Shown here: positions 1 through 6,472 of the stretch, one piece after another
How positions within the stretch are numbered: the first letter of the stretch is position 1
How the letters are laid out: each line of letters opens with the position of its first letter
Source of the DNA: Actinomycetes bacterium
GTDB taxonomy: Bacteria > Actinomycetota > Acidimicrobiia > Acidimicrobiales > RAAP-2
NCBI GenBank assembly: GCA_021850345.1
Contig: JAJZMN010000021.1
Span: 1 to 9,917 of the forward strand
Direction: 5' to 3'
DNA: 9,917 nucleotides
Notes under the pieces: model-generated
The model's database searches: none
Told to the model about the DNA's origin: nothing
What the model saw: the letters and a program-made list of their open reading frames with translations, nothing else
Program-made: the position numbers and the translations under genes

Positions 1-1
1 G

Positions 2-1348
2 CTCGCCCTCGTCCTCCTGCCCGTGTTCCTCGTTCCGGCGCGCATCGTCGGCCGCAAGCTCGGCGCGATCACCAAGGAGAGCTACGACCTGAACGCGCAG
101 ATGAACGTGGTGATGCAGGAGCGCTTCAACGTCTCGGGCGCGATGCTCGTCAAGCTCTTCGGCCGCCCGGAGCAAGAGGCGGCCCACTTCGAAGAGAAGG
201 CCGCCCGGGTGCGCGACATCGGGATCCTCCAGGCCCTCTACTCCCGGATGTTCATGGTGGCGCTCGTCCTCACGGCGTCGCTCGCCACCGCCTTTGCCTA
301 CGGCTTCGGCGGAGTCGAGGCGGTGCGCGGCGCGCTCGCGGTGGGTACCGTCGTCGCGCTCACCGCGTACCTGGCCCGTCTCTACGGCCCGCTCACCCAG
401 CTTTCCAACGTGAACATCGACGTGATGACCACGCTCGTGTCCTTCGAGCGCATCTTCGAGGTCCTCGACCTCACCCCGATGATCACCGAGCGCCCTGACG
501 CCCGAGCGATCCCCCGTGGGCCCACGGCGATCGAATTCGACCACGTCGACTTCTCGTACCCAACCGCCGAGGAGGTCTCGCTCGCCTCCCTCGAGGCGGT
601 GGCGACGCTCGAGAGCTCCGTGCACGCGCAGGTCCTCCACGACGTCACCTTCCGAGTCGAGCCCGGGCAGATGGTGGCACTCGTCGGCCCCTCGGGTGCA
701 GGAAAGACGACGATCAGCTCCCTGGTCCCCCGCCTCTACGACGCGACGGGCGGCGCAGTGCGCGTAGGGGGAGTCGACGTGCGCGACGCGACGCTGGACT
801 CGCTACGCGACCTCGTCGGCGTGGTCACCCAGGACCCGCACCTCTTCCACGACACGCTGCGAGCGAACCTGCGCTACGCCCGCCCCGAGGCGAGCGACGA
901 GGAGCTGCGGGTGGCCCTCGAGGATGCCCAGATCCTCCCTCTCGTCGCGCAGCTGCCCGACGGGCTCGACACCGTGGTCGGTGAGCGCGGCTACCGCCTC
1001 TCGGGCGGTGAGAAGCAGCGGGTCGCACTGGCCCGCCTCATCTTGAAGGCTCCCGACGTCGTCGTGCTCGACGAGGCGACCGCCCACCTGGACTCCGAGT
1101 CCGAGGCGGCGGTGCAAGAGGCCCTGCGGCGAACGCTCGCCGGACGCACCTCTCTCGTGATCGCGCACCGGCTCTCGACGGTGCGAGACGCTGACCAGCT
1201 CCTAGTGATCGATGGTGGCCGGATCGTCGAGCGTGGTACCCATCGCGAGCTCCTCGGGGCCGGCGGCCTCTACACGCTGCTCTACCAGACCCAGTTCGCC
1301 GACCAGGAGGCTTCCGTCGAACGAGTGGCCGACGCCCGTCCGGTCTGA
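2..1348 (+). CDS. ABC exporter, fused membrane/ATPase subunit (5' end missing)
   Basis: C-terminal part of a half-size ABC exporter that would work as a dimer in the cytoplasmic membrane and couple ATP hydrolysis to export of an unknown substrate. The frame is open from base 2, so the GTG at 23 is internal and the first membrane helices lie outside the window. Numbered from that GTG, about residues 1-150 are the end of the membrane domain, with hydrophobic segments near 78-95 and 103-118. The ATPase domain follows: Walker A GPSGAGKTT (222-230), Q-loop in VVTQDPHLF, signature LSGGEKQR (326-333), Walker B VVVLDEAT (346-353) and switch histidine in IAHRLST (H382). All catalytic residues are present. 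About 20 extra residues containing SLASLE lie between the A-loop region (FSYP) and the strand before Walker A. The next gene starts 15 bp after the stop. Substrate cannot be predicted; drug, lipid or peptide export are all possible. Confidence 0.95.
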   Translation, partial: LALVLLPVFLVPARIVGRKLGAITKESYDLNAQMNVVMQERFNVSGAMLVKLFGRPEQEAAHFEEKAARVRDIGILQALYSRMFMVALVLTASLATAFAYGFGGVEAVRGALAVGTVVALTAYLARLYGPLTQLSNVNIDVMTTLVSFERIFEVLDLTPMITERPDARAIPRGPTAIEFDHVDFSYPTAEEVSLASLEAVATLESSVHAQVLHDVTFRVEPGQMVALVGPSGAGKTTISSLVPRLYDATGGAVRVGGVDVRDATLDSLRDLVGVVTQDPHLFHDTLRANLRYARPEASDEELRVALEDAQILPLVAQLPDGLDTVVGERGYRLSGGEKQRVALARLILKAPDVVVLDEATAHLDSESEAAVQEALRRTLAGRTSLVIAHRLSTVRDADQLLVIDGGRIVERGTHRELLGAGGLYTLLYQTQFADQEASVERVADARPV

Positions 1349-1363
1349 TGATAAGAACAGGCG

Positions 1364-1744
1364 ATGGCCTCTACGCCGCAGAAGAAGCGCGGGCCGCTGC
1401 GCAAGCTGCGTGACGCACCAGCTCGATTCATCGGTCGCACCCCGTGGCTCCGGCGACGCTATGCGCGCCGCATGCTGAAGACGATCGAGAAGCACAAGAA
1501 GAAGAACCGCCCCATGCCCGAGAGCCTTGCCCGCCTGGACCGCCAGCTCCGACGTGTCCCGGCGCCCAAACGCCAGCAGGTCGTCGAGCAGATGATGGAA
1601 ATGAGCTCGACGAGTGACGAGCTCGCCACCAACCGTGCCCTGCGGCGAGCTTCCTCCCGCCAAGAGCGTCAGAAGGGCCAACGCGGTGGGGGTCTGCGGC
1701 CAGGGACGCTTCCTGGACAGCCGCGCCAGCGCCCGCGCGGCTAG
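1364..1744 (+). CDS. small highly basic protein of unknown function
   Basis: A 126-residue protein I do not recognise. It is very rich in Arg, Lys and Gln. The central stretch (about 28-90) has helix-forming sequence such as RRYARRMLKTIEKHKKKN and RQQVVEQMMEM. The C-terminal 30 residues are low-complexity and Gly/Pro/Arg/Gln-rich. There is no signal peptide or membrane segment. Coding is supported by third positions that are mostly G or C along the whole frame and by its place 15 bp after the ABC exporter stop, which suggests co-transcription. The ribosome binding site is weak (only AAGAACAGG ahead of the ATG). The charge could suit binding to nucleic acid or acidic membrane surfaces, but that is inference from composition only. 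Confidence 0.65.
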   Translation: MASTPQKKRGPLRKLRDAPARFIGRTPWLRRRYARRMLKTIEKHKKKNRPMPESLARLDRQLRRVPAPKRQQVVEQMMEMSSTSDELATNRALRRASSRQERQKGQRGGGLRPGTLPGQPRQRPRG

Positions 1745-1787
1745 TCGCGCCCTCGAGCCCCCATACTCACGCTCCCGAGACTGCCCC

Positions 1788-2330
1788 GTGCCCAACAGCA
1801 ACCCTTTGGCCTTCGACCCGATCGCCCAAGCCCGTCGGCATTGGGAGCTCCGCGGCTGGACGGCCGCGGCTCCCACGATGGCAGTGGTCACCTCCGTCAT
1901 GCGCGTCCAGCAGATCCTGCTCGGTCGTGCAGACGGAGCCCTTCGCCCGCACGGGCTGACCTTCGCCCGCTACGAGGTGCTCATGCTGCTCTCGTTCTCC
2001 CGGCGCGGCGAGCTCCCGCTCGGCAAGATCGGCGCGCGCCTCCAGGTGAACCCTGCGAGCGTGACCAACGCCGTGGACCGCCTCGAAGCGCAAGGGCTGG
2101 TCGAGCGGGTCCCGAACCCGCGTGACGGACGCGGGACGCTCGCCCGCCTGACCGATGCTGGCCGCGACCGCGCGCTCGCGGCGACCGAGTCCTTGAACGC
2201 CGAGCTGTTCGGAGATCTCGGGATCGACGATGAGGAGCAGGCCCGCCTCTTCGAGCTCTTGCGCGACGTGCGACGCGCTGCAGGGGACTTCGTCTCTTCT
2301 GCAGCGAGCACCGACGCCGAGGATCGGTGA
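1788..2330 (+). CDS. MarR-family transcriptional regulator
   Basis: Winged helix-turn-helix regulator of about 180 residues, the usual MarR size, expected to bind DNA as a dimer and often to respond to small aromatic or phenolic ligands. The recognition region reads LGKIGARLQVNPASVTNAVDRLEAQGLVERVPNPRDGRG, followed by the wing and LTDAGR, the standard MarR core; a long C-terminal helix supplies the dimer interface. The frame is open further upstream (to 1614), but that part is low-complexity and overlaps the preceding gene in another frame. I chose the GTG at 1788 because it gives the N-terminus VPNSNPLAFDPIAQARRHW, typical of one actinobacterial MarR group. No strong ribosome binding site decides it; ATG 1878 is an alternative. 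It lies 43 bp after the basic-protein gene and may control the exporter upstream, which is inferred from position. Confidence 0.88.
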   Translation: MPNSNPLAFDPIAQARRHWELRGWTAAAPTMAVVTSVMRVQQILLGRADGALRPHGLTFARYEVLMLLSFSRRGELPLGKIGARLQVNPASVTNAVDRLEAQGLVERVPNPRDGRGTLARLTDAGRDRALAATESLNAELFGDLGIDDEEQARLFELLRDVRRAAGDFVSSAASTDAEDR

Positions 2331-2429
2331 TCGCCGGCGGGTCCCAGCCGCTGTCCGGTGGGTTCAGGGTCGCCCCGGGCGCCGAATACCACGCAGCCGA
2401 CACCGCAGCGCCACGATCCACGACGCGAC

Positions 2430-2474
2430 GTGAAGCCGACGTGCGTGAGGCCGACGTTGGTGAGGCCGCCGTTC
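2430..2474. repeat. three degenerate 15-bp tandem repeats
   Basis: Three adjacent 15-bp units: GTGAAGCCGACGTGC, GTGAGGCCGACGTTG and GTGAGGCCGCCGTTC, differing from each other at three or four positions. The flanking 15-mers on either side do not fit. A 15-bp period is five codons, so all frames across it give pentapeptide-like strings, which makes false open frames. The role is unknown; slippage-generated microsatellite-like DNA is the plain reading. Confidence 0.8.
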
Positions 2475-2536
2475 GTTGGCGGTGCTCGGACATCTCGCCT
2501 CACCTCCTCGGATCGCGGGCGGCTTGAATTTCGTTC

Positions 2537-2575
2537 CTCGATCTGTGTCTTTCTCGATCTGTGTCTTTCTCGATC
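2537..2575. repeat. 16-bp tandem repeat, 2.4 copies
   Basis: Two perfect adjacent copies of CTCGATCTGTGTCTTT (2537-2552, 2553-2568) followed by a partial copy CTCGATC (2569-2575). The T-rich composition contrasts with the GC-rich surroundings. No function can be assigned. Confidence 0.9.
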
Positions 2576-2699
2576 GCGGGGCTTCGGCGGCACGCCTTGG
2601 GAGCTGACGTTGGATGCAGCCGCCAGGGCACTCCCCGCGAGGCGATGTACCCGGGGCCGGGAGCGTCGAATGGCACCAAGGCGGGTATGCGACCCCTCG

Positions 2700-2749
2700 A
2701 AGTCGCCGACGGCGACAACGTTGAAAGTCGCCGACGGCGACAACGTTGA
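2700..2749. repeat. perfect 25-bp tandem duplication with nested palindromes
   Basis: Two identical 25-bp units (2700-2724 and 2725-2749). Each contains the interrupted palindrome GTCGCCG-A-CGGCGAC and, directly after it, the perfect palindrome CAACGTTG. The array ends 8 bp before the GGAGGG ribosome binding site of the downstream gene, so it lies where an operator or 5' leader structure would sit. A binding site for a dimeric regulator such as the nearby MarR protein is possible but unproven. Confidence 0.85.
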
Positions 2750-2757
2750 CTCCATGA

Positions 2758-2763
2758 GGAGGG
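2758..2763 (+). promoter_or_regulatory. strong ribosome binding site
   Basis: GGAGGG, six bases ahead of the ATG at 2770, is the best Shine-Dalgarno match on the plus strand of the window. It fixes the start of the 71-residue protein and argues that this small frame is really translated. Confidence 0.85.
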
Positions 2764-2769
2764 TGAACG

Positions 2770-2985
2770 ATGACAACGTCCACAGCCGACGCGCCGCACG
2801 AGCCCGACCGGATGCCAAGCAGCGAAGAGGAAGCGGCCGCCGAGAAGTCCGAGAAGCGGCTCGACGAGTCTGGAAAGGAACGCGCGGTGGCAGCCAGCTA
2901 CGAGGAAATGGCCCGTCGAGGTGTCGACCAGAAGGGCGAGGGGCGCATCGAACAGGTGCGGACCGACTCCACGCCGGGTGCATGA
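2770..2985 (+). CDS. small hydrophilic protein of unknown function (71 aa)
   Basis: A 71-residue, highly charged protein without membrane segment, signal peptide or cysteine. The N-terminal half is acidic and probably disordered or helical (SSEEEAAAEKSEKRLDESG). The C-terminal half carries YEEMARRGVDQKGEGRIEQ, roughly residues 42-60. I recall this kind of motif (YEEM, Gly, KGEG-Ile) from short uncharacterised actinobacterial proteins, but cannot confirm it here. Translation is strongly supported by GGAGGG six bases ahead of the ATG. The stop lies 7 bp before, or 8 bp inside, the start of the CoA-transferase, depending on which GTG that gene uses, so the two are probably co-transcribed and translationally coupled. 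Function unknown. Confidence 0.8.
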   Translation: MTTSTADAPHEPDRMPSSEEEAAAEKSEKRLDESGKERAVAASYEEMARRGVDQKGEGRIEQVRTDSTPGA

Positions 2986-2992
2986 TGTCGGC

Positions 2993-4192
2993 GTGGACGC
3001 AGCTCCCGAGCACGACTGGACTACCGGACCCTTGGCAGGGTGCCTCGTCGCCGACTTCAGCCGGGTCCTCGCCGGGCCGCTGGCAACCATGGTCCTCGGT
3101 GATCTCGGCGCTACCGTCGTCAAGGTCGAGCATCCCCGCGGCGACGACACGCGCCAGTGGGGGCCGCCGTTCGCCGACGGAGAGAGCACGTACTACTTGA
3201 GCGTGAACCGGAACAAGCGGAGTGTCGTGCTGGACCTCGCGACCGATGACGGCCTCGGCGATGCACGCCTACTCGCCCGTCGCGCGACAGTGCTCATCGA
3301 GAATTTCCGCCCCGGGCGGTTCGCCGAGCTCGGCTTGGGCTACGACGAGCTCACCAGAGAGAACCCTCGACTCGTCTACTGCTCCATCTCTGGCTTCGGC
3401 GGACCAGGGACGCCCGGCGCGGCGCTCGCCGGTTACGACTTCGTCGCACAGGCGATGAGCGGTCTCATGGACGTGACCGGTCCCCCGGGCGGACCGCCCT
3501 ACAAGGTGGGCGTGGCCGTCGTCGACGTGCTGACGGGCCTGCACGCCGCCATCGGCATCCTCGCAGCGCTCGCCAGCCGGGCCCGCAGCGGGCGAGGCCA
3601 GCTGGTCGAGATCGACCTGTTCTCGACGGCACTCGCATCGCTCGTGAACCAAGCCTCGGCGTTCGTGAACGCAGGGGTGCTCCCGCACGCGCTCGGGAAC
3701 CGTCACCCGAGCATCACGCCGTACGAGACGCTCGCCGCACTCGACGGCGACCTCGCCGTCGCCGTCGGCAACGACATCCAGTTCCGCGCGCTGTGCAGGG
3801 CACTCGGCTGTGACGAGCTCGCCACCGATGAACGCTTCGCCACCAATCCCGCACGTGTCGCGCACCACGAGCCGCTCGTGACCGCGCTCGAGACGCAGCT
3901 CGGCCGTTACACGGTCGCGGCGGCAGTGGCCACGCTACGCACCGCTGGCGTCCCCTGCGGGCCGGTCAACGACGTGCGCGGCGCGCTCGACGACGCGACG
4001 GCGCTCGGCCTGGATCCGGTCGTGCACATGGTCGACGGGATGCGCCGCGTGGCGACGATCGCGAGCCCCCTGCGCCTCTCTGATACTCCCGTCTCCTACC
4101 GCAAGCTGCCACCTCGCCTCGGCCAGGACACCGACGAGGTGATCGCTTGGCTCCGCACGCCGGACACAAGGCCACTCGACCCACCAGATTGA
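2993..4192 (+). CDS. CaiB/BaiF family CoA-transferase
   Basis: Class III CoA-transferase of about 399 residues, the normal family length, which moves CoA between carboxylic acids through an aspartyl-CoA thioester; it is cytoplasmic and forms interlocked dimers. Family landmarks: GPLAG near residue 12, FSRVLAGPLATMVLGDLGA (22-40), KVEHPRGDDTR (44-54), NRNKRSVVLDL (72-82), ENFRPG (103-108) and GYDFVAQAMSGLM (147-159). Asp178 in VVDVLTGLH aligns with catalytic Asp169 of E. coli formyl-CoA transferase YfdW. The GTG at 2993 is chosen because it gives a short N-terminus before GPLAG; GTG 2978, overlapping the previous stop, is the main alternative, and neither has a clear ribosome binding site. Substrate cannot be read from sequence: carnitine, oxalate/formate, arylsuccinate and alpha-methylacyl-CoA racemase relatives share this fold. 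Confidence 0.93.
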   Translation: MDAAPEHDWTTGPLAGCLVADFSRVLAGPLATMVLGDLGATVVKVEHPRGDDTRQWGPPFADGESTYYLSVNRNKRSVVLDLATDDGLGDARLLARRATVLIENFRPGRFAELGLGYDELTRENPRLVYCSISGFGGPGTPGAALAGYDFVAQAMSGLMDVTGPPGGPPYKVGVAVVDVLTGLHAAIGILAALASRARSGRGQLVEIDLFSTALASLVNQASAFVNAGVLPHALGNRHPSITPYETLAALDGDLAVAVGNDIQFRALCRALGCDELATDERFATNPARVAHHEPLVTALETQLGRYTVAAAVATLRTAGVPCGPVNDVRGALDDATALGLDPVVHMVDGMRRVATIASPLRLSDTPVSYRKLPPRLGQDTDEVIAWLRTPDTRPLDPPD

Positions 4193-4203
4193 ACCGGGCC
4201 CAG

Positions 4204-4248
4204 GCTGCCCGGGGTCACGCTGCCCGGGGTCACGCTGTCTGGGGTCAG
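4204..4248. repeat. three 15-bp tandem repeats between convergent genes
   Basis: Two perfect copies of GCTGCCCGGGGTCAC (4204-4218, 4219-4233) and a third diverged copy GCTGTCTGGGGTCAG (4234-4248). The array fills the 52-bp gap between the CoA-transferase and the MFS gene, and the MFS stop codon (4245-4247) is inside the last unit. CCCGGG cores could pair with each other in RNA, but there is no T-tract, so a classical terminator is not evident. Confidence 0.88.
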
Positions 4249-5996
4249 CCCGGCGTGGGCCCACCAGCAGTAGGAGCCGCCGCCGTCTCGGCGGCCTTCG
4301 CGAGCCGCTGGAGCTCCTCTTCGACCATGAGGTTGTGCTCGATCTCGTCCTGCTTGGCGCGACGCGGGGACCAGCGACCCGTCATGACCAGGACCAGCGG
4401 AATGAAAGCGAGCTCGCCTGCCACGCACACCCAGTACCAGTGCTGCCACTGCATCGGCGTGGCAGCGGCCGCAGCGACGACCTGGTGGAGCTTCGACGCG
4501 TTCGCGCTGAAGAACGCCGATTCGGCCCGGATGTGCGGGTCCTTCGCCACGGCGAGCAAGCTCTTGAGTCCGACCTCCTTGATCGCCTTGGCGAGCAGGG
4601 GCGCCGGTATCTTGTTCGTCGGGTACTTCGAGAGCTGCGCGAACAGCGTCGGGTGCGCCAGCACGGTCTTGATGGTCGGGTCAGCCTTCTCGATCGCCAG
4701 AGCCTTCTTCCCGAGTGCCCCGTACGCGACGAGCGCGTTGGTGGAGGACACGACGTAGGGCAGGATGAAGACGGAGATGGCCACCGTCGCCCTGATGATC
4801 CAACCCCATACGGCAAGGCCGTGCGCGGTGAGCGCGGGGCTCCGCCGCTCGACGGTCTCGGTGAAGCTCGCCATCCACGGGGCATAGGCGATGGCCGTGA
4901 AGGCCGCGATGAGCGACACGATCAGGGCGAATTCGTAGTACGACGTCGCCGGAGCGGTTGCCTTCGTGAGATAGAGGATCGTCATCGCCACCGTGCCGAG
5001 CGCGCCGACGATCATGAACGGTTTGCGGACGCGCAGGCGGTCCGATACGACCCCCACCACGATGAGCGCGATGGCGTCGATCCCCCACCACCAGTTGCCC
5101 AGCGCGTTCGCCTTTGACGCCGTGTAGTTGAACACCGTCTCGAAGTAGACAGGATTGAAGCCGACTGCGGTGTAGTAGATGATCAGGAAGAGGCTGACCG
5201 CGAGTGCGGACAGCACCACATCGGTCTTCACGACCTGACGCCATGGATGCCGGGTGCTCGCCTCCACGTCGACGCCCCGGGCACGGGCCTCGACCAATGC
5301 CAGGTCACGCATGTTGACCATGATCTGGTCGCGCAGCTTCGGGGTCAGCTCCCGGAGCCCGAAGAGCGCGGCCAAGAAGACGACCATACCGACAATCCCG
5401 CAGATCACGAACTGGTCCTGCCATGCCCCGAGGTGGGAGAGGGTGTTGCTGGCGACCTCAGCGACGACAAGGCTGCCGACGACCGGGCCGAGGGTCCAAA
5501 AGCCCATCGCCGAGGCACGTCCGAGCTGAGGGGAGAAGTCACGGACGAGTGCTGGCGTCGCGACGAGGATGATGCCCTCGACGAAGCCGACCGCCGAGAT
5601 GATGATCGCGAACACCCACTCGTTCGGTGCGTTCGGGACACCGAAGAGGATCAAAAGTCCGGTGACCCCGAGACCATACGCGACGAGGTTCGCCCGACCC
5701 CAGCGGTCCGCGATGCCGGCAAGGACCGACGTGAAAGCTCCGATCGCGTTTCCCACCACGGTGATGTCGACGTAGAAGCGGAAGGACATGTGGTAACTGG
5801 CCAGGATCTGCGGGGCCACCGCACCAGCCACGTAGAGCTGGTAGTACAGGACGATCGTCGCCAACACCACGATCGCGAGGTAGAACACACGCCATCCCGT
5901 GTTCGGGTAGTGGTCGATCTGGCGGTACCACAGCCGAGAAAGCACGCCTGTCCCCCCGTGTGCCACCGTCGCATCACCGATCGCTCGCGCAGCCAC
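4245..5996 (-). CDS. MFS transporter with a long loop before the last helix
   Basis: Major facilitator superfamily permease of about 583 residues, longer than the usual 400-450. It starts with a cytoplasmic segment and a first helix FYLAIVVLATIVLYYQLY (near 38-55). The MFS signature GIADRWGR follows the second helix (about 94-101), and its counterpart VVSDRLRVRKP appears in the second half (about 316-326). A region of about 100 residues (418-516) rich in Ala and Lys separates the last two helices, where MFS loops are normally short; by topology it should face outside. The C-terminus is a charged tail (EEELQRLAKAAE). I chose GTG 5996 because GGAAGGGGGG lies eight bases upstream; a TTG at 6122 would overlap the start of the divergent TetR gene. 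Substrate is unknown; the neighbouring CoA-transferase makes an organic acid plausible. Confidence 0.9.
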   Translation of the reverse strand: MAARAIGDATVAHGGTGVLSRLWYRQIDHYPNTGWRVFYLAIVVLATIVLYYQLYVAGAVAPQILASYHMSFRFYVDITVVGNAIGAFTSVLAGIADRWGRANLVAYGLGVTGLLILFGVPNAPNEWVFAIIISAVGFVEGIILVATPALVRDFSPQLGRASAMGFWTLGPVVGSLVVAEVASNTLSHLGAWQDQFVICGIVGMVVFLAALFGLRELTPKLRDQIMVNMRDLALVEARARGVDVEASTRHPWRQVVKTDVVLSALAVSLFLIIYYTAVGFNPVYFETVFNYTASKANALGNWWWGIDAIALIVVGVVSDRLRVRKPFMIVGALGTVAMTILYLTKATAPATSYYEFALIVSLIAAFTAIAYAPWMASFTETVERRSPALTAHGLAVWGWIIRATVAISVFILPYVVSSTNALVAYGALGKKALAIEKADPTIKTVLAHPTLFAQLSKYPTNKIPAPLLAKAIKEVGLKSLLAVAKDPHIRAESAFFSANASKLHQVVAAAAATPMQWQHWYWVCVAGELAFIPLVLVMTGRWSPRRAKQDEIEHNLMVEEELQRLAKAAETAAAPTAGGPTPG

Positions 5997-6004
5997 CTTC
6001 TGCG

Positions 6005-6014
6005 CCCCCCTTCC
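6005..6014 (-). promoter_or_regulatory. ribosome binding site of the MFS gene
   Basis: GGAAGGGGGG on the minus strand, eight bases ahead of GTG 5996. It decides the start of the transporter over the longer frame beginning at TTG 6122. Confidence 0.6.
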
Positions 6015-6100
6015 GAACGCCTGAGTGAGCGTCCAAGACTCCGGCTTTTCACGACGGTAGCGTCCGACGACGACGCGTGCAGCGCATATCGGATTCCGGC

Positions 6101-6106
6101 GGGGAG
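6101..6106 (+). promoter_or_regulatory. ribosome binding site of the short TetR gene
   Basis: GGGGAG nine bases ahead of GTG 6116, supporting that start over the in-frame GTG at 6077. The 119-bp stretch 5997-6115 separates the divergent MFS and TetR starts and must hold both promoters; no clear consensus boxes were seen. Confidence 0.5.
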
Positions 6107-6115
6107 ACGGCGTCC

Positions 6116-6409
6116 GTGTCAAAGCGCATCGGCTGGCCAGAGGGGTGGGGCAACCGCTCCCCCGCCGCGCGCCGCATCATGGCGGCAGCCGACGAGCCCT
6201 TCTTTCCCAAGGGCGCGACGGCCGCCACGGTTCGAGAGATCACCCCAGTCTGTGCCCTCACCCCGGGTGCGCTCTACGACCACTTCTCTTCCAAAGACGA
6301 CCTGCTCTTCCAGCTCGTCATGGGACGCCATCTCCTCCTCGCCGCAGCGCTCGACGTCGTCGAGGACCGCTACGTCGAGATGACGCTGCGCATGGCAGGC
6401 GCACGCTGA
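6116..6409 (+). pseudogene. truncated TetR-family regulator, probably decayed
   Basis: About 97 residues, whereas TetR proteins are usually about 190-210. The frame holds only the N-terminal DNA-binding domain: RRIMAAADEPFFPKGATAATVREITPVCALTPGALYDHFSSKDDLL matches the TetR helix-turn-helix, including the well-conserved TPGALYDHFSSKDDLL end. The ligand and dimerisation domain is missing, and no continuation is visible in other frames before the convergent SDR gene. Two core positions look damaged: a Pro in DEPFF, where the family has a Leu-Phe pair, and TPVCA where the helix normally reads like AEAAG. Divergent placement from the MFS gene is the classic layout for a repressor of a transporter, so this is probably the remnant of such a regulator. 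A functional mini-regulator cannot be excluded. GTG 6077 would add 13 residues. Confidence 0.6.
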
Positions 6410-6472
6410 TTGGTCCGGGCTGGCGGACAGACGCTCCCGATGCGCGTGGCGCCAGGAGCCTGCGAGGCAGTC

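Larger units (their letters stand above)
2331..2769. other. repeat-rich intergenic spacer
   Basis: About 440 bp with no convincing gene. Open frames cross it on both strands, but their translations are Arg/Ser/Pro-rich, match no family and have weak starts. It carries three unrelated short tandem repeats (2430-2474, 2537-2575, 2700-2749) and ends with the ribosome binding site of the 71-residue protein. The promoter of the downstream pair of genes is probably here, but I could not identify a convincing -35/-10 pair, nor a T-tailed hairpin after the MarR gene. Confidence 0.7.

Noticed and set aside
2430..2474. The 15-bp repeats as a CRISPR array or as a pentapeptide-repeat protein.
   Set aside because: Units are adjacent with no spacers and too short for CRISPR; the five-residue periodicity appears in every frame and only three times, so it follows from the DNA repeat rather than from a protein.
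2982..2985. The ATGA at the end of the 71-residue gene as the coupled start of the CoA-transferase.
   Set aside because: That ATG is in a different frame from the CoA-transferase; the in-frame choices are GTG 2978 or GTG 2993.
1970..3133. A 387-codon minus-strand open frame opposite the MarR gene and the spacer.
   Set aside because: Low-complexity Arg/Ser/Pro translation, no domain, antisense to a clear MarR gene.
2358..3200. A long plus-strand open frame (280 codons) across the spacer, the 71-residue gene and the start of the CoA-transferase.
   Set aside because: Its translation is Arg/Ser/Pro-rich without any family pattern, and it overlaps two better supported genes in another frame; high-GC DNA yields such frames by lack of stop codons.
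2978..4192. An oxalate degradation module (formyl-CoA transferase plus oxalate/formate antiporter).
   Set aside because: A CaiB-type enzyme beside an MFS permease is suggestive, but no oxalyl-CoA decarboxylase is present, the two genes converge rather than form an operon, and substrate residues cannot be judged.
5247..6383. A 378-codon plus-strand open frame opposite the MFS gene.
   Set aside because: Very Asp/Arg/Glu-rich mirror translation of a membrane protein gene; no independent start signal or family pattern.
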